Assembly (NCBI RefSeq): GCF_024323335.1
Contig: NC_066584.1
Location: 266,778,344 to 266,842,343, forward strand
Source of the DNA: Lathyrus oleraceus
Lineage: Eukaryota > Streptophyta > Magnoliopsida > Fabales > Fabaceae
DNA: 64,000 nt
Direction of reading: 5' to 3'
Every line of letters begins with the position of its first letter. Positions within the stretch are counted from its first letter, which is position 1. The notes under the pieces were generated by a model. It was not told the origin of the DNA. It ran no database searches and worked only from the letters and a program-made list of their open reading frames with translations. This document shows positions 1-12,784 of the stretch, piece by piece. A program made the position numbers and the translations under genes.

Positions 1-357
1 CACCCTTACAACTATTTTTCAGGTAACGAGCAGTGATTGAGTAGAAGCTAGTGCTTGGAGTCTAGTGTAGTCTCCTTAGCGGGTCATGCTCTGATAGATG
101 TAACATTCGGGACGGGATGTTTTACCTTGTTGAATAAATTTTACATGTAATGAGTTACATGTTTTGCATGATTGATTTGATTTCTATCCGCTGCGTATTA
201 TGCAAATGCTTTATGTTTTGAATTAATAAAAGAGCATGACAGTTATTTGGTGAATGGTGTGAAATGATTGTGTGACACCCTTAATTGCATAATTACTCTG
301 ATTGATATATATTGCTATTTTAATTAAATATTTGGGGTATTTTAGAAGGGTGTTACA
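1..357 (+). repeat. 5' LTR of element T, 3' end only
   Basis: The segment ends in TGTTACA directly before the primer site and aligns without gaps to 6522-6878. Only the R/U5 side is visible. The single mismatch is G at 57 against T at 6578. Confidence 0.95.
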
Positions 358-361
358 TTAG

Positions 362-373
362 TGGTATCAGAGC
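362..373 (+). other. Primer binding site, initiator tRNA-Met type
   Basis: TGGTATCAGAGC lies four bases after the LTR end and is the standard plant site complementary to the 3' end of initiator tRNA-Met. Minus-strand DNA synthesis of element T would start here. Confidence 0.95.
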
Positions 374-483
374 ATAGTCGGTCGAGTCGAGTCGTAATTA
401 TTCGGTTTTCCCTGTACGGGATAGGTGTTGTGTAACCCTATCAGTACTTATTGTTTTAGCTTGATTGGGTTTTCAGAATAGAG

Positions 484-3400
484 ATGGCTGGAAGAGGTAG
501 AGACGATGCTGCGATTGCTGAGGCTCTGGGTATGCTAGCTGGAGTACTTGGAGGAAATCCGAATGTTGTGGGAATGGGAGCTGCTCATCAACTGAGTGAG
601 TTCCAGAAGAACAATCCTCCAATGTTCAAGGGAGCATACGATCCAGATGGTGCTCAGAAGTGGTTGAAGGAGATCGAGAGGATCTTCCGAGTGACTGAGT
701 GTGCCGATAACCAGAAGGTCAGGTTCGGTACGCATATGCTGTCAGAAGAAGCAGATGATTGGTGGGTTGCTACCCGCACTGAGTTGGAATCTGCTGGGAA
801 TGCTGAGATCACTTGGGCTGTGTTCAGAGAGAGATTCCTGAGGAAGTACTTTCCAGAGGATGTCAGAGGAAAGAAAGAGATAGAGTTCTTGGAATTGAAG
901 CAGGGCAACCGGTCTGTTACTGAGTATGTTGCTAAGTTCACAGAGCTGTCGAAGTATTACACTCCCTATGATGAGGCTACTGGGGAATTTTCAAAATGTG
1001 TGAAGTTTGAGAACGGGTTGCGTCCCGAGATCAAGCAGGCTATTGGATATCAGCGGATTAGAGTGTTTTCTGATTTGGTTGACTGTTGCAGGATTTTTGA
1101 ACAGGATACCAAGGCCAGAGCGGAAAGCCATCAGCAGAGGGTTGATAGGAAAGGCAAGAATCAGAATGATCGTGGGAAACCGTATGCAGCTGGCAAAGGT
1201 TTCCAGAGACAGAGTGGAATGAAGAGGCCTAGTGGGGGAGACTCTAGTGCCCCTGCTAAGTGTTACAGATGTGGTCAGGCTGGACATCGTGTCCATGAGT
1301 GTACCAGTGCTGAGAGGAAGTGTTTCAAGTGTGGCAAAGGTGGTCATTTGGCTGCAGAGTGCCGGTCGAAGACTGTGACTTGTTTCAACTGTGGAGAGTT
1401 GGGTCATATTAGCCCACAGTGTCCTAAACCGAAGAGAGAGAACCAGTCGGGAGGCAAGGTCTTTGCTTTATCGGGTTCTGAGACTTCTGCAGATGATCGT
1501 TTGATCCGAGGTACGTGTTATATTAATGGCTTTCCTCTTGTAGCTATTATTGACACAGGTGCGACTCATTCCTTTATATCTTTGGATTGTGCTGTGAAAC
1601 TTAAGTTAGAGATATCTGAGATGCATGGAAGTATGGTGATTGATACTCCTGCGAAGGGTTCAGTGACTACTACTTCAGTTTGTTTAAATTGTCCTTTGAG
1701 TATTTTTGGTAGAGACTTTGGAATAGACCTAGTGTGTCTTCCACTAGTGCAGATGGATGTTATTCTGGGTATCAACTGGTTGGTGGGTAACCGAGTTTAT
1801 ATCAACTGTTTTGATAAGACTGTGATCTTTCCTGAGATTGAGGAAGGAAAGGATTTGTTTCTATTAGCGAGGCAGGTGAATGAGGCAGTAGAAGATGGGG
1901 CAGAGTTGTTTATGCTGTTAGCGACTTTGGAGGCTAAAGATAAACTGGTGATTTGCGACCTAGCTGTGGTGTGTGATTTTCCTGATGTGTTCCCGGAAGA
2001 AGTGAATGAATTACCGCCAGAGCGTGAAGTTGAGTTCTCGATTGATTTGGTACCTGGTACTAGGCCGGTGTCGATGGCTCCGTACCGTATGTCTGCTGTT
2101 GAGTTAACTGAACTGAAGAGTCAGTTGGAAGATCTGTTGGATAAGAAATTTATTCGTCCGAGTGTGTCACCGTGGGGTGCACCAGTGTTATTGGTTAAGA
2201 AGAAAGAAGGTACTATGAGGTTGTGTGTGGACTACAGGCAACTGAATAAAGTGACGATCAAGAATCGGTATCCTTTGCCGAGGATTGATGATTTGATGGA
2301 TCAGTTGGTTGGTGCGAGTGTGTTCAGCAAAATAGATTTGAGATCTGGGTATCATCAGATACGTGTGAAAACTGAGGATATTCAGAAGACTGCTTTCAGA
2401 ACAAGGTATGGACATTATGAGTATTCTGTAATGCCTTTTGGTGTGACTAATGCGCCTGGAGTATTTATGGAGTATATGAATAGGATTTTCCATCCGTATC
2501 TAGACAAGTTTGTTGTGGTGTTTATTGACGATATTTTGGTGTATTCGAAATCGGAAGAAGAGCATTCTGAGCATTTGAGAATGGTTTTAGGAGTTCTACG
2601 AGAAAAGAAGTTATTTGCTAAACTGTCCAAGTGTGAATTTTGGTTAAAAGAGGTTAGTTTTCTTGGTCATGTGATTTCAAGAGATGGTGTTGCTGTTGAT
2701 CCTTCTAAGATAGAAGCGGTATCTAAGTGGGAAGCTCCGAAGTCAGTTTCTGAGATAAGGAGTTTTCTTGGTTTGGCTGGTTATTATAGGAAATTCATTG
2801 AGGGATTTTCTAAGTTGGCGTTACCGTTGACGATGTTGACTAGAAAGGGGCAAGCGTTTGTTTGGGACTCAAAATGTGAAGAAGGTTTCCAAGAGTTAAA
2901 GAGAAGGTTGACTACTGCTCCTATTCTGATATTACCGAGTTCGTCGGAATCATTTGAGGTTTACTGTGATGCTTCATTGTTGGGCTTGGGTGGTGTGTTG
3001 ATGCAGAATAAGCAGGTTATAGCTTATGCTTCGAGACAACTTAGGGTTCACGAGAGGAACTATCCGACACACGATTTAGAGTTGGCAGCTGTGGTATTTG
3101 TTCTGAAGTTATGGAGGCATTACTTGTACGGGTCAAGATTTGAGGTTTTCAGTGACCATAAAAGTTTAAAGTATTTGTTTGATCAGAAAGAGCTGAATAT
3201 GAGACAGAGGAGATGGTTAGAGTTTCTGAAGGATTATGACTTTGGTTTGAATTACCATCCGGGTAAAGCAAACGTAGTGGCTGATGCATTGAGTCGGAAA
3301 TCATTGCATATGTCTATGTTAATGGTTAAGGAATTGGATTTAATTGAGCAGTTTAGAGACTTGAGTTTGGTGTGTGAGAGTACTCACAATAGTGTTAAAC

Positions 3401-4764
3401 TGGGAATGTTGAAGTTAACGAGTGGTATTCTGGATGAGAATGGTGTTTTGAAATTTGGTAATCGGGTGTGTATTCCGGATGTTACCGAACTTAAGAAGAG
3501 TATTCTTGAGGAAGGACATCGTAGTGGCCTGAGTATTCATCCTGGGGCTACGAAGATGTATCATGATTTGAAAAAATTATTTTGGTGGCCGGGAATGAAA
3601 AGAGAAATTGCGAGTTTTGTTTATTCTTGTTTGACTTGTCAGAAGTCGAAGATTGAGCATCAGAAGCCGTCTGGGCTAATGCAACCGTTGGCTATTCCAG
3701 AGTGGAAGTGGGATAGTATCAGTATGGATTTTGTTTCTGGTTTACCGAGGACAAGTAAGAATTTTGAAGCTATTTGGGTGATTGTAGATAGATTGACGAA
3801 ATCGGCTCATTTCATTCCGATCAGAATGGATTATCCGCTAGAGAGATTAGCCGAGTTGTATATTGAGAAGATTGTAAGTTTGCATGGTATTCCGTCGAGT
3901 ATTGTTTCGGACAGAGATCCTAGATTTACATCGAAGTTTTGGGAAGGTTTGCAGAAGGCTTTGGGAACTAAGCTGAGATTGAGTTCTGCATATCATCCGC
4001 AGACTGATGGTCAGACTGAGAGGACGATTCAGTCACTGGAGGATCTTTTGAGAGCTTGTGTTGTGGAAAAGGGAGGTGCTTGGAATTGTTATTTACCTTT
4101 GATTGAGTTTACCTACAACAATAGTTTTCATTCGAGCATTGGTATGGCACCGTTTGAAGCTTTGTATGATAGGAGATGTCGGACGCCTTTATGTTGGTAC
4201 GAGTCCGGTGAGAGTGTTGTGGTTGGACCGGAGATTGTTCAACAGACTACGGAAAAGATTAAGATGATTCAGGAGAAGATGAGAATTGCTCAGAGTCGTC
4301 AGAAGAGTTATCACGACAAGAGGAGGAAGTCACTTGAGTTTCAAGAGGGAGATCATGTGTTTCTTCGTGTTACTCCGATAACTGGGGTTGGTCGAGCTTT
4401 GAAGTCGAAGAAGTTGACACCTCGATTTATTGGTCCTTATCAGATTTTGGAGAGGATAGGAGAGGTAGCCTATCGTATCGCTTTACCGCCGTCACTTGCG
4501 AATTTGCATGAGGTTTTTCATGTGTCTCAGTTGAGGAGGTACATTCCTGATCCGTCGCATGTAGTCCAAATAGATGATGTACAGGTGAGAGATAACCTGA
4601 CTGTTGAAACATCACCTATGAGGATCGAGGATCGAGAATTGAAGCAGTTGCGGGGTAAAGAGATTGTTTTGGTAAAGGTAGCTTGGGGAGGACCAGCAGG
4701 TGGCAATGTGACTTGGGAACTTGAGAGTCAGATGAAGGAGTCTTATCCGGAGTTATTCGCTTGA
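484..4764 (+). CDS. Intact gag-pol polyprotein of element T (1426 aa)
   Basis: One uninterrupted frame encodes capsid, protease, reverse transcriptase, RNase H and integrase. The gag domain covers about residues 50-220. Three CX2CX4HX4C zinc knuckles lie at 260-273, 280-293 and 300-313. The protease has DTGATHS with the catalytic Asp at 357. RT has the active site FIDDILVYS at 680-688. RNase H starts near YCDAS at 827. Integrase has the HHCC finger from His 1012 and the DDE triad at Asp 1082, Asp 1143 and Glu 1179, with 35 residues between the last two. A chromodomain-like segment fills about 1378-1425, which in chromoviruses helps target insertion to chromatin. No frameshift or stop separates gag from pol, as is usual in this group. 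The ATG at 484 is the first in frame, about 110 bp after the primer site. All catalytic residues that I can check are present, so the element may be competent. Confidence 0.96.
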   Translation: MAGRGRDDAAIAEALGMLAGVLGGNPNVVGMGAAHQLSEFQKNNPPMFKGAYDPDGAQKWLKEIERIFRVTECADNQKVRFGTHMLSEEADDWWVATRTELESAGNAEITWAVFRERFLRKYFPEDVRGKKEIEFLELKQGNRSVTEYVAKFTELSKYYTPYDEATGEFSKCVKFENGLRPEIKQAIGYQRIRVFSDLVDCCRIFEQDTKARAESHQQRVDRKGKNQNDRGKPYAAGKGFQRQSGMKRPSGGDSSAPAKCYRCGQAGHRVHECTSAERKCFKCGKGGHLAAECRSKTVTCFNCGELGHISPQCPKPKRENQSGGKVFALSGSETSADDRLIRGTCYINGFPLVAIIDTGATHSFISLDCAVKLKLEISEMHGSMVIDTPAKGSVTTTSVCLNCPLSIFGRDFGIDLVCLPLVQMDVILGINWLVGNRVYINCFDKTVIFPEIEEGKDLFLLARQVNEAVEDGAELFMLLATLEAKDKLVICDLAVVCDFPDVFPEEVNELPPEREVEFSIDLVPGTRPVSMAPYRMSAVELTELKSQLEDLLDKKFIRPSVSPWGAPVLLVKKKEGTMRLCVDYRQLNKVTIKNRYPLPRIDDLMDQLVGASVFSKIDLRSGYHQIRVKTEDIQKTAFRTRYGHYEYSVMPFGVTNAPGVFMEYMNRIFHPYLDKFVVVFIDDILVYSKSEEEHSEHLRMVLGVLREKKLFAKLSKCEFWLKEVSFLGHVISRDGVAVDPSKIEAVSKWEAPKSVSEIRSFLGLAGYYRKFIEGFSKLALPLTMLTRKGQAFVWDSKCEEGFQELKRRLTTAPILILPSSSESFEVYCDASLLGLGGVLMQNKQVIAYASRQLRVHERNYPTHDLELAAVVFVLKLWRHYLYGSRFEVFSDHKSLKYLFDQKELNMRQRRWLEFLKDYDFGLNYHPGKANVVADALSRKSLHMSMLMVKELDLIEQFRDLSLVCESTHNSVKLGMLKLTSGILDENGVLKFGNRVCIPDVTELKKSILEEGHRSGLSIHPGATKMYHDLKKLFWWPGMKREIASFVYSCLTCQKSKIEHQKPSGLMQPLAIPEWKWDSISMDFVSGLPRTSKNFEAIWVIVDRLTKSAHFIPIRMDYPLERLAELYIEKIVSLHGIPSSIVSDRDPRFTSKFWEGLQKALGTKLRLSSAYHPQTDGQTERTIQSLEDLLRACVVEKGGAWNCYLPLIEFTYNNSFHSSIGMAPFEALYDRRCRTPLCWYESGESVVVGPEIVQQTTEKIKMIQEKMRIAQSRQKSYHDKRRKSLEFQEGDHVFLRVTPITGVGRALKSKKLTPRFIGPYQILERIGEVAYRIALPPSLANLHEVFHVSQLRRYIPDPSHVVQIDDVQVRDNLTVETSPMRIEDRELKQLRGKEIVLVKVAWGGPAGGNVTWELESQMKESYPELFA

Positions 4765-4793
4765 GGTATGTTTTCGAGGACGAAAACTCTTTT

Positions 4794-4806
4794 AGTGGGG
4801 GAGAGT
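4794..4806 (+). other. Polypurine tract of element T
   Basis: AGTGGGGGAGAGT directly precedes the TGTAACACCCC start of the 3' LTR. It is the expected RNase H-resistant primer for plus-strand DNA synthesis. Confidence 0.85.
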
Positions 4807-4938
4807 TGTAACACCCCGATAAAAATAAGATAATTATTTAATTTAAGTTAATATTATATTTATTAATTTAATTAAATAATTGGAATTATTGGAATATTAT
4901 TATTATTATTATTATTGGAATAATAATTATTGGAAAAT

Positions 4939-4946
4939 ATATATAA
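4939..4946 (+). promoter_or_regulatory. Candidate TATA box in the element T LTR
   Basis: An ATATATATAAG stretch occurs about 130 bp into the LTR, after an AT-rich segment with TTA triplet repeats. It is the best core-promoter candidate in this LTR, although the surrounding AT-richness makes chance matches likely. Confidence 0.45.
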
Positions 4947-5391
4947 GTTGGAAATAAGGAAAAAAGAGTTCCATTTTGGTAAAAAGAGTTTTCACGTGAA
5001 AGCAGAGAAGCGGCTGAAAAGAGGAAAAGGGCAAAGAGGCAGAGCAAGAGGAAGAAGGTTGGAGAAGAGAAGAGCTTGAGGCTAAAAGATTCGCCGGATT
5101 AACTCAGGTAAGGGGGGTTTATCGTCGGTTAATGGGTATTATGGGTTAACATGTAATGGGTAGTGATAAGCCGTTGATTTGACCCTAATTGGATTATGAA
5201 TGTTGAAAAATTGTGATGAATAGATGATGTGAAAGCTGTAATTGAATCTGTATTTGTGTGAGTTGTGATTTCCCGAACGTATAGCGTTTTACGGAATCGG
5301 AATCGGAGGTCCGGAAGTCCTCCAACGGCGGAAAATGCGGAGAATTATGCATTCTGCTTCGTGTTAGCGCAGGAACAGCTTTCTGTCTTGC

Positions 5392-5643
5392 GTTAACCGG
5401 TTAACCCAGGGTGTTAACCGGTTAACACTGTTAGGAATTGTGAAGTATTGTTGTTTTGCTTGCGTTAACCGGTTAACCCAGGGCGTTAACCGGTTAACAC
5501 TGTTGTGAGTTGTGAAAATATTGCTGTTCTGTCTGCGTTAACCGGTTAACCCAGGGCGTTAACCGGTTAACACTGTTGAGTTTTGCCAGAAAGCGTGTTC
5601 TGTGTTGCGTTAACCGGTTAACCTAGGGCGTTAACCGGTTAAC
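5392..5643 (+). repeat. 72-bp tandem repeat carrying eight perfect 14-bp palindromes
   Basis: GTTAACCGGTTAAC occurs eight times, at 5392, 5413, 5464, 5485, 5537, 5558, 5609 and 5630. The palindromes come in pairs whose starts are 21 bp apart, and the pairs recur every 72-73 bp. All eight palindromes are exact, while the DNA between pairs varies. The array lies inside the transcribed or regulatory part of the LTR. Confidence 0.95.
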
Positions 5644-5924
5644 ACTGTTGGAAATTGGAAAAATTAATATTTGAATAATGTGTGCATAATTGGTGTTTGG
5701 CCTATATTGGCGTATGATGTAATAGGGATTAATTCCCGCTGTTTTGAGCAGTATAGGTATTAGTGGAGTGTGCTAATGCTGTGATTAATTATTTGACATG
5801 ATATGATGTTTTGATACATGTGCTGATGATGTGTGAAAATATGCATAATGTTGTGAAAGTATATATTATGCATGTGTTGGTGAATGGACTGTTTTATGGC
5901 TTAGAGTGTGAGCATATGTCCATT

Positions 5925-6170
5925 GTGGATTGTTGTTAATGATGTTGCATTGCTAGGTGAATTAGCATGCATATTGTGGCCTTTATGGTGGTAGCTAATT
6001 CCCATGGCGAGGAATTAGTGAGTAAATCATTGTGGATTATTGTTGATGATTTTGCATTGCTAGGTGATTTAGCATGCATCTTGTAGTCTGTATGGTGGTA
6101 GCTAATTCCCATAGTGAGGAATTAGTGAGTTGGTGGTAGCTAATTTCCGTGGTGAGGAATTAGTGAGTGA
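5925..6170 (+). repeat. Imperfect direct repeat of about 100 bp in the element T LTR
   Basis: A block with ATTGTGGATT, TTAGCATGCAT and GGTGGTAGCTAATTCCCAT appears near 5925 and again near 6030. A third, short copy of its final part (GGTGGTAGCTAATTTCC, then GAGGAATTAGTGAG) follows near 6134. It looks like local slippage or duplication within the LTR. Confidence 0.7.
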
Positions 6171-6878
6171 GTCACTAGGTCTCAAATGAGTGGGACTAGT
6201 GGGCTTGGTAGCCGTATCTGGATTTGATCGGTGAGGTGAACTATATGTTCACGAATAGTCGGTACCGCATGCATGGAGTCTCATTGCATAATGTATGTAT
6301 GGCGTATAATATGAATGGATGTATTCCATCATTATACGTGTGTTTTGTGTTGGTGTTGAGTATGAATTGAGATTATACGTGTGCTTTATGTTGGTGTTGA
6401 GTATGATGTTTGAGTTGATGTGCCGTTACTGAATGGGTGTTATGATTAGGGTGATGAAATGTGTTAAATTACTTAACATTGCATGATATTTTATAATGCT
6501 TTTTATATCGATTGAGGAACTCACCCTTACAACTATTTTTCAGGTAACGAGCAGTGATTGAGTAGAAGCTAGTGCTTTGAGTCTAGTGTAGTCTCCTTAG
6601 CGGGTCATGCTCTGATAGATGTAACATTCGGGACGGGATGTTTTACCTTGTTGAATAAATTTTACATGTAATGAGTTACATGTTTTGCATGATTGATTTG
6701 ATTTCTATCCGCTGCGTATTATGCAAATGCTTTATGTTTTGAATTAATAAAAGAGCATGACAGTTATTTGGTGAATGGTGTGAAATGATTGTGTGACACC
6801 CTTAATTGCATAATTACTCTGATTGATATATATTGCTATTTTAATTAAATATTTGGGGTATTTTAGAAGGGTGTTACA

Positions 6879-8202
6879 GGGAGCACTACTTCCATACCAT
6901 ACACAAGAGAGAAAGGGGTTGCCCCTGTTGAAGTGTGGACAGATGTACGATACCCATGCAAAGCAAACGGGAGCATCTCATGCCAATCCTTGTACGTGAC
7001 AACCATCTTTTGAATAATCTTCTTGATGTTCTTGTTTGCAGCTTCAACAACCCCATTCATCTTGGGTCTATAGGGAGAAGAATTATGATGTGCAATCTTG
7101 AAATCCTTGCAAAGAGCTTCCACCATATTGTCATTTAAGTTTGATCCCTTGTTAGTAATGATCTTACTTGGCACACCATAACGGCACATGATCTGATTCT
7201 TGATAAACCTCACAATAACTTGCTTGGTTACATTTGCATACGATGTCGCTTCAACCCATTTTGTGAAGTAGTCAATTGCCACCAAAATGAAACGATGTCC
7301 ATTCGAAGCTTTGGGCTCAATCATCCCAATCATATCAATACCCTACATGGAGAAGGGCCATGGGGATGAGATAACATTCAATAGTGTCAGAGGAACATGA
7401 ATTTTATCAGCATAAATTTGACACGTGTGACACTTCTTCACAAATTTGCAACAGTCAGATTTCATTGTTAGCAAATAGTAAACTCCTCGCAACATCTTCT
7501 TCTCCATTGCATGTGCATTGGAATGAGTACCAAAGGAACCTTCATGGACTTCATTAATCAACAAGTTTGCTTCGTGTCTATCCACGCATATGAGCAAAAC
7601 CATGTCGAAATTTCTCTTGTATAGTATATCACCGTTCAAGTAGAAATTGCCGGCTAATCTTTTAAAAGTCTTCTTATCTTTCAAAGATGCCCCAGGCGGG
7701 TAAATTTGACTTTGGAGGAAACATTTGATGTCGTAATACCACGGCTTCTCGTCTTTGACTTCTTCCACAGCAAACACACGAGCTGGCCTATCAAGACGCA
7801 TCACAGAAAAATTGGGAACTTCATTCCAATACTTCACTACAATCATTGATGCCATCGTTGCAAGAGCATCTGCCATCCGGTTTTCATCTCGAGGAATATG
7901 ATGAAATTCAACCTTTGTAAAGAAAGTTGAGATCCTCCTCGCATAATCTCTATATGGTATTAAACCGGGTTGATTCGTCTCCCATTCTCCTTTGATCTGA
8001 TTCACAACCAAAGCTGAATCACTGAAGACATCCAAATACTTGATTCTAAGATTCATGGCCTCCTCAAGCACCATAATGCAAGCTTCATATTCTACCACGT
8101 TATTTGTACACTTGAAAGTCAATCTAGCTGTAAATGGTAGATGTGTGCCTTGAGGAGTAATGATCACTTCCCCAATGCCATTTCCATATTGATTAACAGC
8201 TC
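6879..8202 (-). pseudogene. Ogre-M second RNase H (aRNH) and integrase, broken
   Basis: The minus strand from 8202 to 6879 encodes the second, archaeal-type RNase H typical of Tat elements (conserved TNNVVEYEAC near the start, then FSDSALVVNQIKGEW), followed by integrase with the HHCC finger (ending KKCHTC) and catalytic core. A stop near 7343 splits the frame between finger and core; it sits at a conserved Trp position. The first catalytic Asp (in DYFTKW or just before it) and the Glu of VVEAANK are present. The position of the second catalytic Asp holds Asn in IITNKGSN, so the enzyme would be dead even without the stop. Element T cut the frame after the motif GMEVVLP at 6879. Upstream, the frame continues across the solo LTR into the RT/RNase H part. 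Confidence 0.9.
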
Positions 8203-11200
8203 TGTAGCGGTAAATTCATGATCATCAAGCTATTGACAAGCTAGAGATCAAATAACAAGAGTTGCCAGCGCGCTTTTATTGTTTCCAAGGGAAAAGGGAA
8301 AAAGTACGAACAAAACCTAAAAGTAAGAAGTTTTCAAATCAAAACTAATAAAATGTCATAAATTACAGGTAAGGGGGTTGGTTATACAAAGGGAAGGTCT
8401 TAGCACCCAGAGTGTCCTAGGTACTCCTAGGGAGCCCTTTTTGTGTGCATATGTACTAGGTATAAAGTGATGTTTGAGAAAAAATAGAGTGTGGGGGTGA
8501 GAAAAGAATTCATTAATTATATTTTTGTGTTTGACAAGACCTTCGGTCGTGATACAAATTTCAAAGTGGATGCATTACTTTTAACAAAATTTATGTTTGA
8601 AAGGCATAAAGGCCTAAAAATAGTTTGAATGAGTTAGTTCTTTTTGGCTTTTTGAAAGTTTAAGTCAAGTATAGTTAAGATGATTTACAAGTTTGATTTA
8701 AGAAAAGAAGTTTGAAAATGCAATGGCATAAGGCCAAAGTTTCTATCCTTTTGCAAAGTGATCAAAGAACATTTTTAAAAATGGAGGGAGAGATTTTGAA
8801 ATTAAAGAAATGAGGAGAAGATGAAGAGACTATGCTATGTACAAAATTAAAAGTTTAGAGTTGATATGATTTGACCAAATGGGTAGCAACCCAATAGATA
8901 AGAATGTCAATAGAAACCAAGAATTCCCTTGGACTTTTAGAATCAAGCAACACACAAATGCACAATTATATTATCTTGAACAGGAAGGCATCAAATAAAG
9001 ATGGCCACATCCAAGCTTTTCCATTTATGATCTTCTCCAAAATAGCCCATGCAACAGATGAATTCCACAAGACACAGGTTCAAAATAATAGCTTCACAAT
9101 GATCATATTGCAAATGAACTTAGAGATGTCTTCAAAGATGTATCAGATGAATTTTAAATTGCAAGCACTTGGTTCTTCAACAAATTGGCATTGGCCAAGT
9201 CCTTTAGCATAGGAAGGTTGCCTAGATTCTATGTCCATTTGTCCAAGATCAAGCCAACAATCCACACAAAAGTCTTTTAGGGTTTTTGTTATTATTATGT
9301 ACATTAATGGTCAAAGACCACACAAACAAGCAAAGTATACACAAACAAAATATATCACACAATATGGTCCAAGTGGACAAAGTAAAAATTGCATTAACAT
9401 AAACAATTAGAATGATATGAACGATGGAAAATGAATAGAAACAAAAATTAAATGACATTAAAGTAAATGGCTTGAAATTAAAAGTTAGTAATTAATAGGT
9501 TAGAAATTAGTATTGTTTTACTTTTGCTTTTTTTGTTTGAAGTCATTCTTTGGAGAACACTCAACCCACTTATCACAAGCATGAATCCTTGAGCCAAAAC
9601 ATCTGCCAAAGGAAGGAAAGAAGGCCAAGTTTCCACACAATACCATGAAAGAGGGGAGACTTACAATCTCACTAACTAGAATGCTTAGGCCTTTTATGTC
9701 ACAAATTTAGCGTTATGTTAAGCAATCGTAATTGGACTTATGTAGAAGTCTCAACTATTTAAGGTCAGGCAATAAAACTTTGGTGTTAATGCATGTTAGA
9801 GACATGAAACATACCATACACAAAAAGAATATGCAAAAGGTGTGGCTTAATCTCATCCATACTCATGTCAATTTTTCAATCAACTAGCCTTAGGATTATG
9901 AGATATCATAGGCCAAATAGAATGAATGAATGAAGAAAGGGAATAAGATGAAGTGGGAGGGGAATGGATCAAAACACAAATTGGTCAAAGGAGGACTTTT
10001 ACCAAATTAATATCATCCATGCATTTTGGGAGATGGAATGTACATTCCATCGATCCCCTAAATCCAATGATATTAATTTGACAAAGTCAAATCAACCTTG
10101 ACCAAGGCCGAACAACAAGAGTCAAACATAAACAAGTCATCACAATTGGTCAACAAATTTATTTGGCATTTATTCAAATTAAAATACTAAAATAGTGCAT
10201 TTAAATTAAATATGGTTTGTCCAATTCCTAAAATCTCATCAAAACACACAAGAAATGGCCATGAGATTTATCATAGGTCAAACAAGGTCAAAGGACCTTG
10301 GAGAAAAAATTTCATAATTTTTGGACATTTAAAAATATCTTTAAATAATTAAAAACAAATGCAAAATCAATTAGTTCATGAAAAATATTATTAATGATCC
10401 AAAAAATAATTTTAATTCAGAATATGAAAGAGAAAAATATTTGAATTTTTTTGGTGAAAGACCCATATTTTTTGGATCAATATTGAATTTAATATGAATT
10501 ATTAAAAATAATGTAATTAAAATGAAAATTATAATATCAGTAAAAAGGTGGACCACTTGATCTCCCTCATTAATTGAGGTGGCAAATCAAGTGGATCAAA
10601 ACATGTGTTCCATCGTGCACATGAGGCAGCGCGCAATAGGCATGGTATTCAAAAGGAACGATCGTGATTAAAACAAATTTGATGGATCCTATTGCTCATA
10701 ACCATCCAGCCCACCACTGGCGGCCAAGGACCGGTTGTCTTCTCCGACGAACCTCGTCGGACTGGTTCAGTCATAACCATCACCAAAATTAAAAAGAAGG
10801 ACATGATTTCAAAGTAAAAATGGCACTGAGTTCGAATCTGGCCTCAAGAGATACATGGAGTTGAAATTTGAGGTACATGAACTGAGTTGCTTCGATTTGG
10901 CCTCAAAGCAACTCAATCTTCTTGCCTACATTGGTAGGACTTCAGACAACCGAAGAATCAATAGAATTGAGCAAGAATTTGAGAGAATCGAAGAGATTAA
11001 AATTTCTAGATAATACCTTCAATGGCGTTCTGGATTCAGCTATTCTTGCCTTGGCTCGTGCTTGATCTCACTTCAAATGCTTGCAGAAGAAGGATTGAAT
11101 GCTCAAAAGGATGTGGATTCTTGGAGATTTGAATTTCAAAATAGTGGAAATTCAAACTCAAATTCAAGTGAATTTCTCAGGTTTATCTTTTGCAATGTGA

Positions 11201-12784
11201 GGGTTAGAGATGGGGATCAAAGCTGGCGCGAATGTGTATGAAATGACGAGCATATGAGGCTCTATTTATAGCTGAATCCATTGCTTTTTGCACACTTGAG
11301 TTCTCTTTCCAAATTTGTTCATTGATGATGCATGGGTGCATGGGCATGCATAGGCCCATAAAATCATTTCCAAAAGTCCACAAATGAGTGTGAGATGATC
11401 TGAATTCAGCTTGGATTGCAAGGCAAGTGTACATTTTGGTTGAAGTTTGATCCTTGCCAAGTGATGACACCATGTTCATGCCATGAGCAGCCTATGCATT
11501 CCTTGTCCAAAATGAATGAGTTTGAGCTCTTTGGAAAGGTGAGATCAAGAGGCATAAATTTCATGTTCAACACATTTCCATTTGGAGTTTGTATCATGAA
11601 GAAATTTGAGGGGGAAGTTTGGAAATTTTTGACATATCAAATTTTTTCTAAGTGTCAAGCTATATGTCTCAATATTCCACCTTGCTTAAATTTTTATATG
11701 AGCTTCAAATGAGAATGTTGTCTTCATCAAAGTTGTAGCTATCTCAAAGAACTTCATAATGGTCACAAATTTCATGTCATTTGGATTTGAAATGATAGAG
11801 TTATTCATTTTTGAAGTTTGGAAAAATCACTTGGTCAATGGTATAGGTCAAAAGTGACCTATAATGTAACCTTATATCACATGCTCAAAAAAGTTGAATT
11901 AGCTCCCAATCCAAAGATAAAGGTTGAAGTAGACACATTGAATTTGATTGTGCAACTTGGAAATATTTCATATCATAAAAATTGAGCAAGTTATGGCCTT
12001 GTGAAGTTGACTTTCAAATTAGGGTTTAGACAAAATGGCCTATAATGTTTCAACATAGAAAATGATTTTCAAAGAAAAAATAACTTTAGGTCTTAACATG
12101 AAAGTTGTTTGGAATGTCATTTATAGTAAGTTTTCTCTTGGAATAATTTTCATATGGTGAAAATTGTAGGAGATAGGGTCTAGGGAGACCCAGTTTTGAT
12201 TAAATTAATTCATCTGGCCAACCACCATCAACCAACTTGCTAACTTCCAATTCTCTTGACTTTCATGGCTCATGGTAGATCATAATGCATAAGATGATGA
12301 ATTTTGAAGTATCCCTTGATAAATTTGATCAATTAGTGAGATAGCTTATGGAGAACTTACTTAAGATACCCAGTCAAACTAGGGTTTCCAAGGCAAATCA
12401 CCCTCAAAATCTTGAAGAAAACTTGATCAATATAAAATGTAGAGAACATTGGGATTCATATATGATGCTCATAACCATTCTTGGATCAATTTTTGGTTAT
12501 GCTCTTTGTTCATGAGGGTCTCAAACCCTAGATGTGAACTTGGTGAATCAATGGAATCATGCCCTTCCTACAAAAGAATTAGGCAAATGCAAAGATATAT
12601 TTTTGGTATTTTGGTTAGTGAAATGATAAAATACAAGTATGATACAATCACAAAGTGCTTGGTGATCTCTCCCAGAACAAACCCAATGAAATTGGGGTAA
12701 GGAGGATGCCAATGTATGATCCCAATGCTAATGCTCATGATGGAATTGCATGAGGGATCTTAGGGTAAAAATTGGGGTCTTATA
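8203..12784 (-). mobile_element. Solo LTR of an Ogre element, 4582 bp, inserted in Ogre-M pol
   Basis: In minus orientation it runs from TATAAGACCCC (mutated TG start) to CCGCTACA. The flanking five bases are AGCTC (8198-8202) and AGCAC (12785-12789), a target duplication with one difference. The pol reading frame is the same on both sides, ending FDGA on the right and resuming VNQYGNG on the left, so this is a clean solo LTR. It matches the Ogre-M 5' LTR at 58793-62861 over most of its length. Solo LTRs arise by recombination between the two LTRs of a full element. Short open frames inside it show no protein similarity that I recognise. Confidence 0.9.
11263..11270 (-). promoter_or_regulatory. 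TATA box of the solo Ogre LTR
   Basis: TATAAATA on the minus strand lies at the same place as TATAAATA in the Ogre-M 5' LTR (61968-61975), in the sequence context AGCTATAAATA. Confidence 0.65.

Larger units (their letters stand above)
1..6878 (+). mobile_element. Element T: Tekay-type Ty3/gypsy chromovirus, 5' LTR cut by window edge
   Basis: This LTR retrotransposon has the order LTR, tRNA-Met primer site, single gag-pol frame, polypurine tract, LTR. The visible 357 bases of the 5' LTR match the last 357 bases of the 3' LTR with one difference (position 57 versus 6578), so insertion was recent. The 3' LTR is 2072 bp, which implies a full element near 8.6 kb. It sits inside the integrase region of Ogre-M, whose minus-strand reading frame resumes at 6879. 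The right copy of a 5-bp target duplication would be GGGAG at 6879-6883; the left copy lies outside the window. The C-terminal chromodomain-like segment and tRNA-Met site place it with chromoviruses, most likely Tekay/Del; the clade is inference from motifs. Confidence 0.93.
4807..6878 (+). repeat. 3' LTR of element T, complete (2072 bp)
   Basis: It runs from TGTAACACCCC to GTGTTACA, so the ends are short inverted repeats. Its last 357 bases equal the 5' LTR remnant apart from one base. It holds a TATA-like box near its start, an array of palindromes at 5392-5643 and a second imperfect repeat at 5925-6170. Confidence 0.95.

Noticed and set aside
5392..5643. CRISPR-like array of palindromic repeats
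   Set aside because: The spacing is uniform, the intervening DNA is itself repeated, it lies in a plant LTR, and no cas genes are present.
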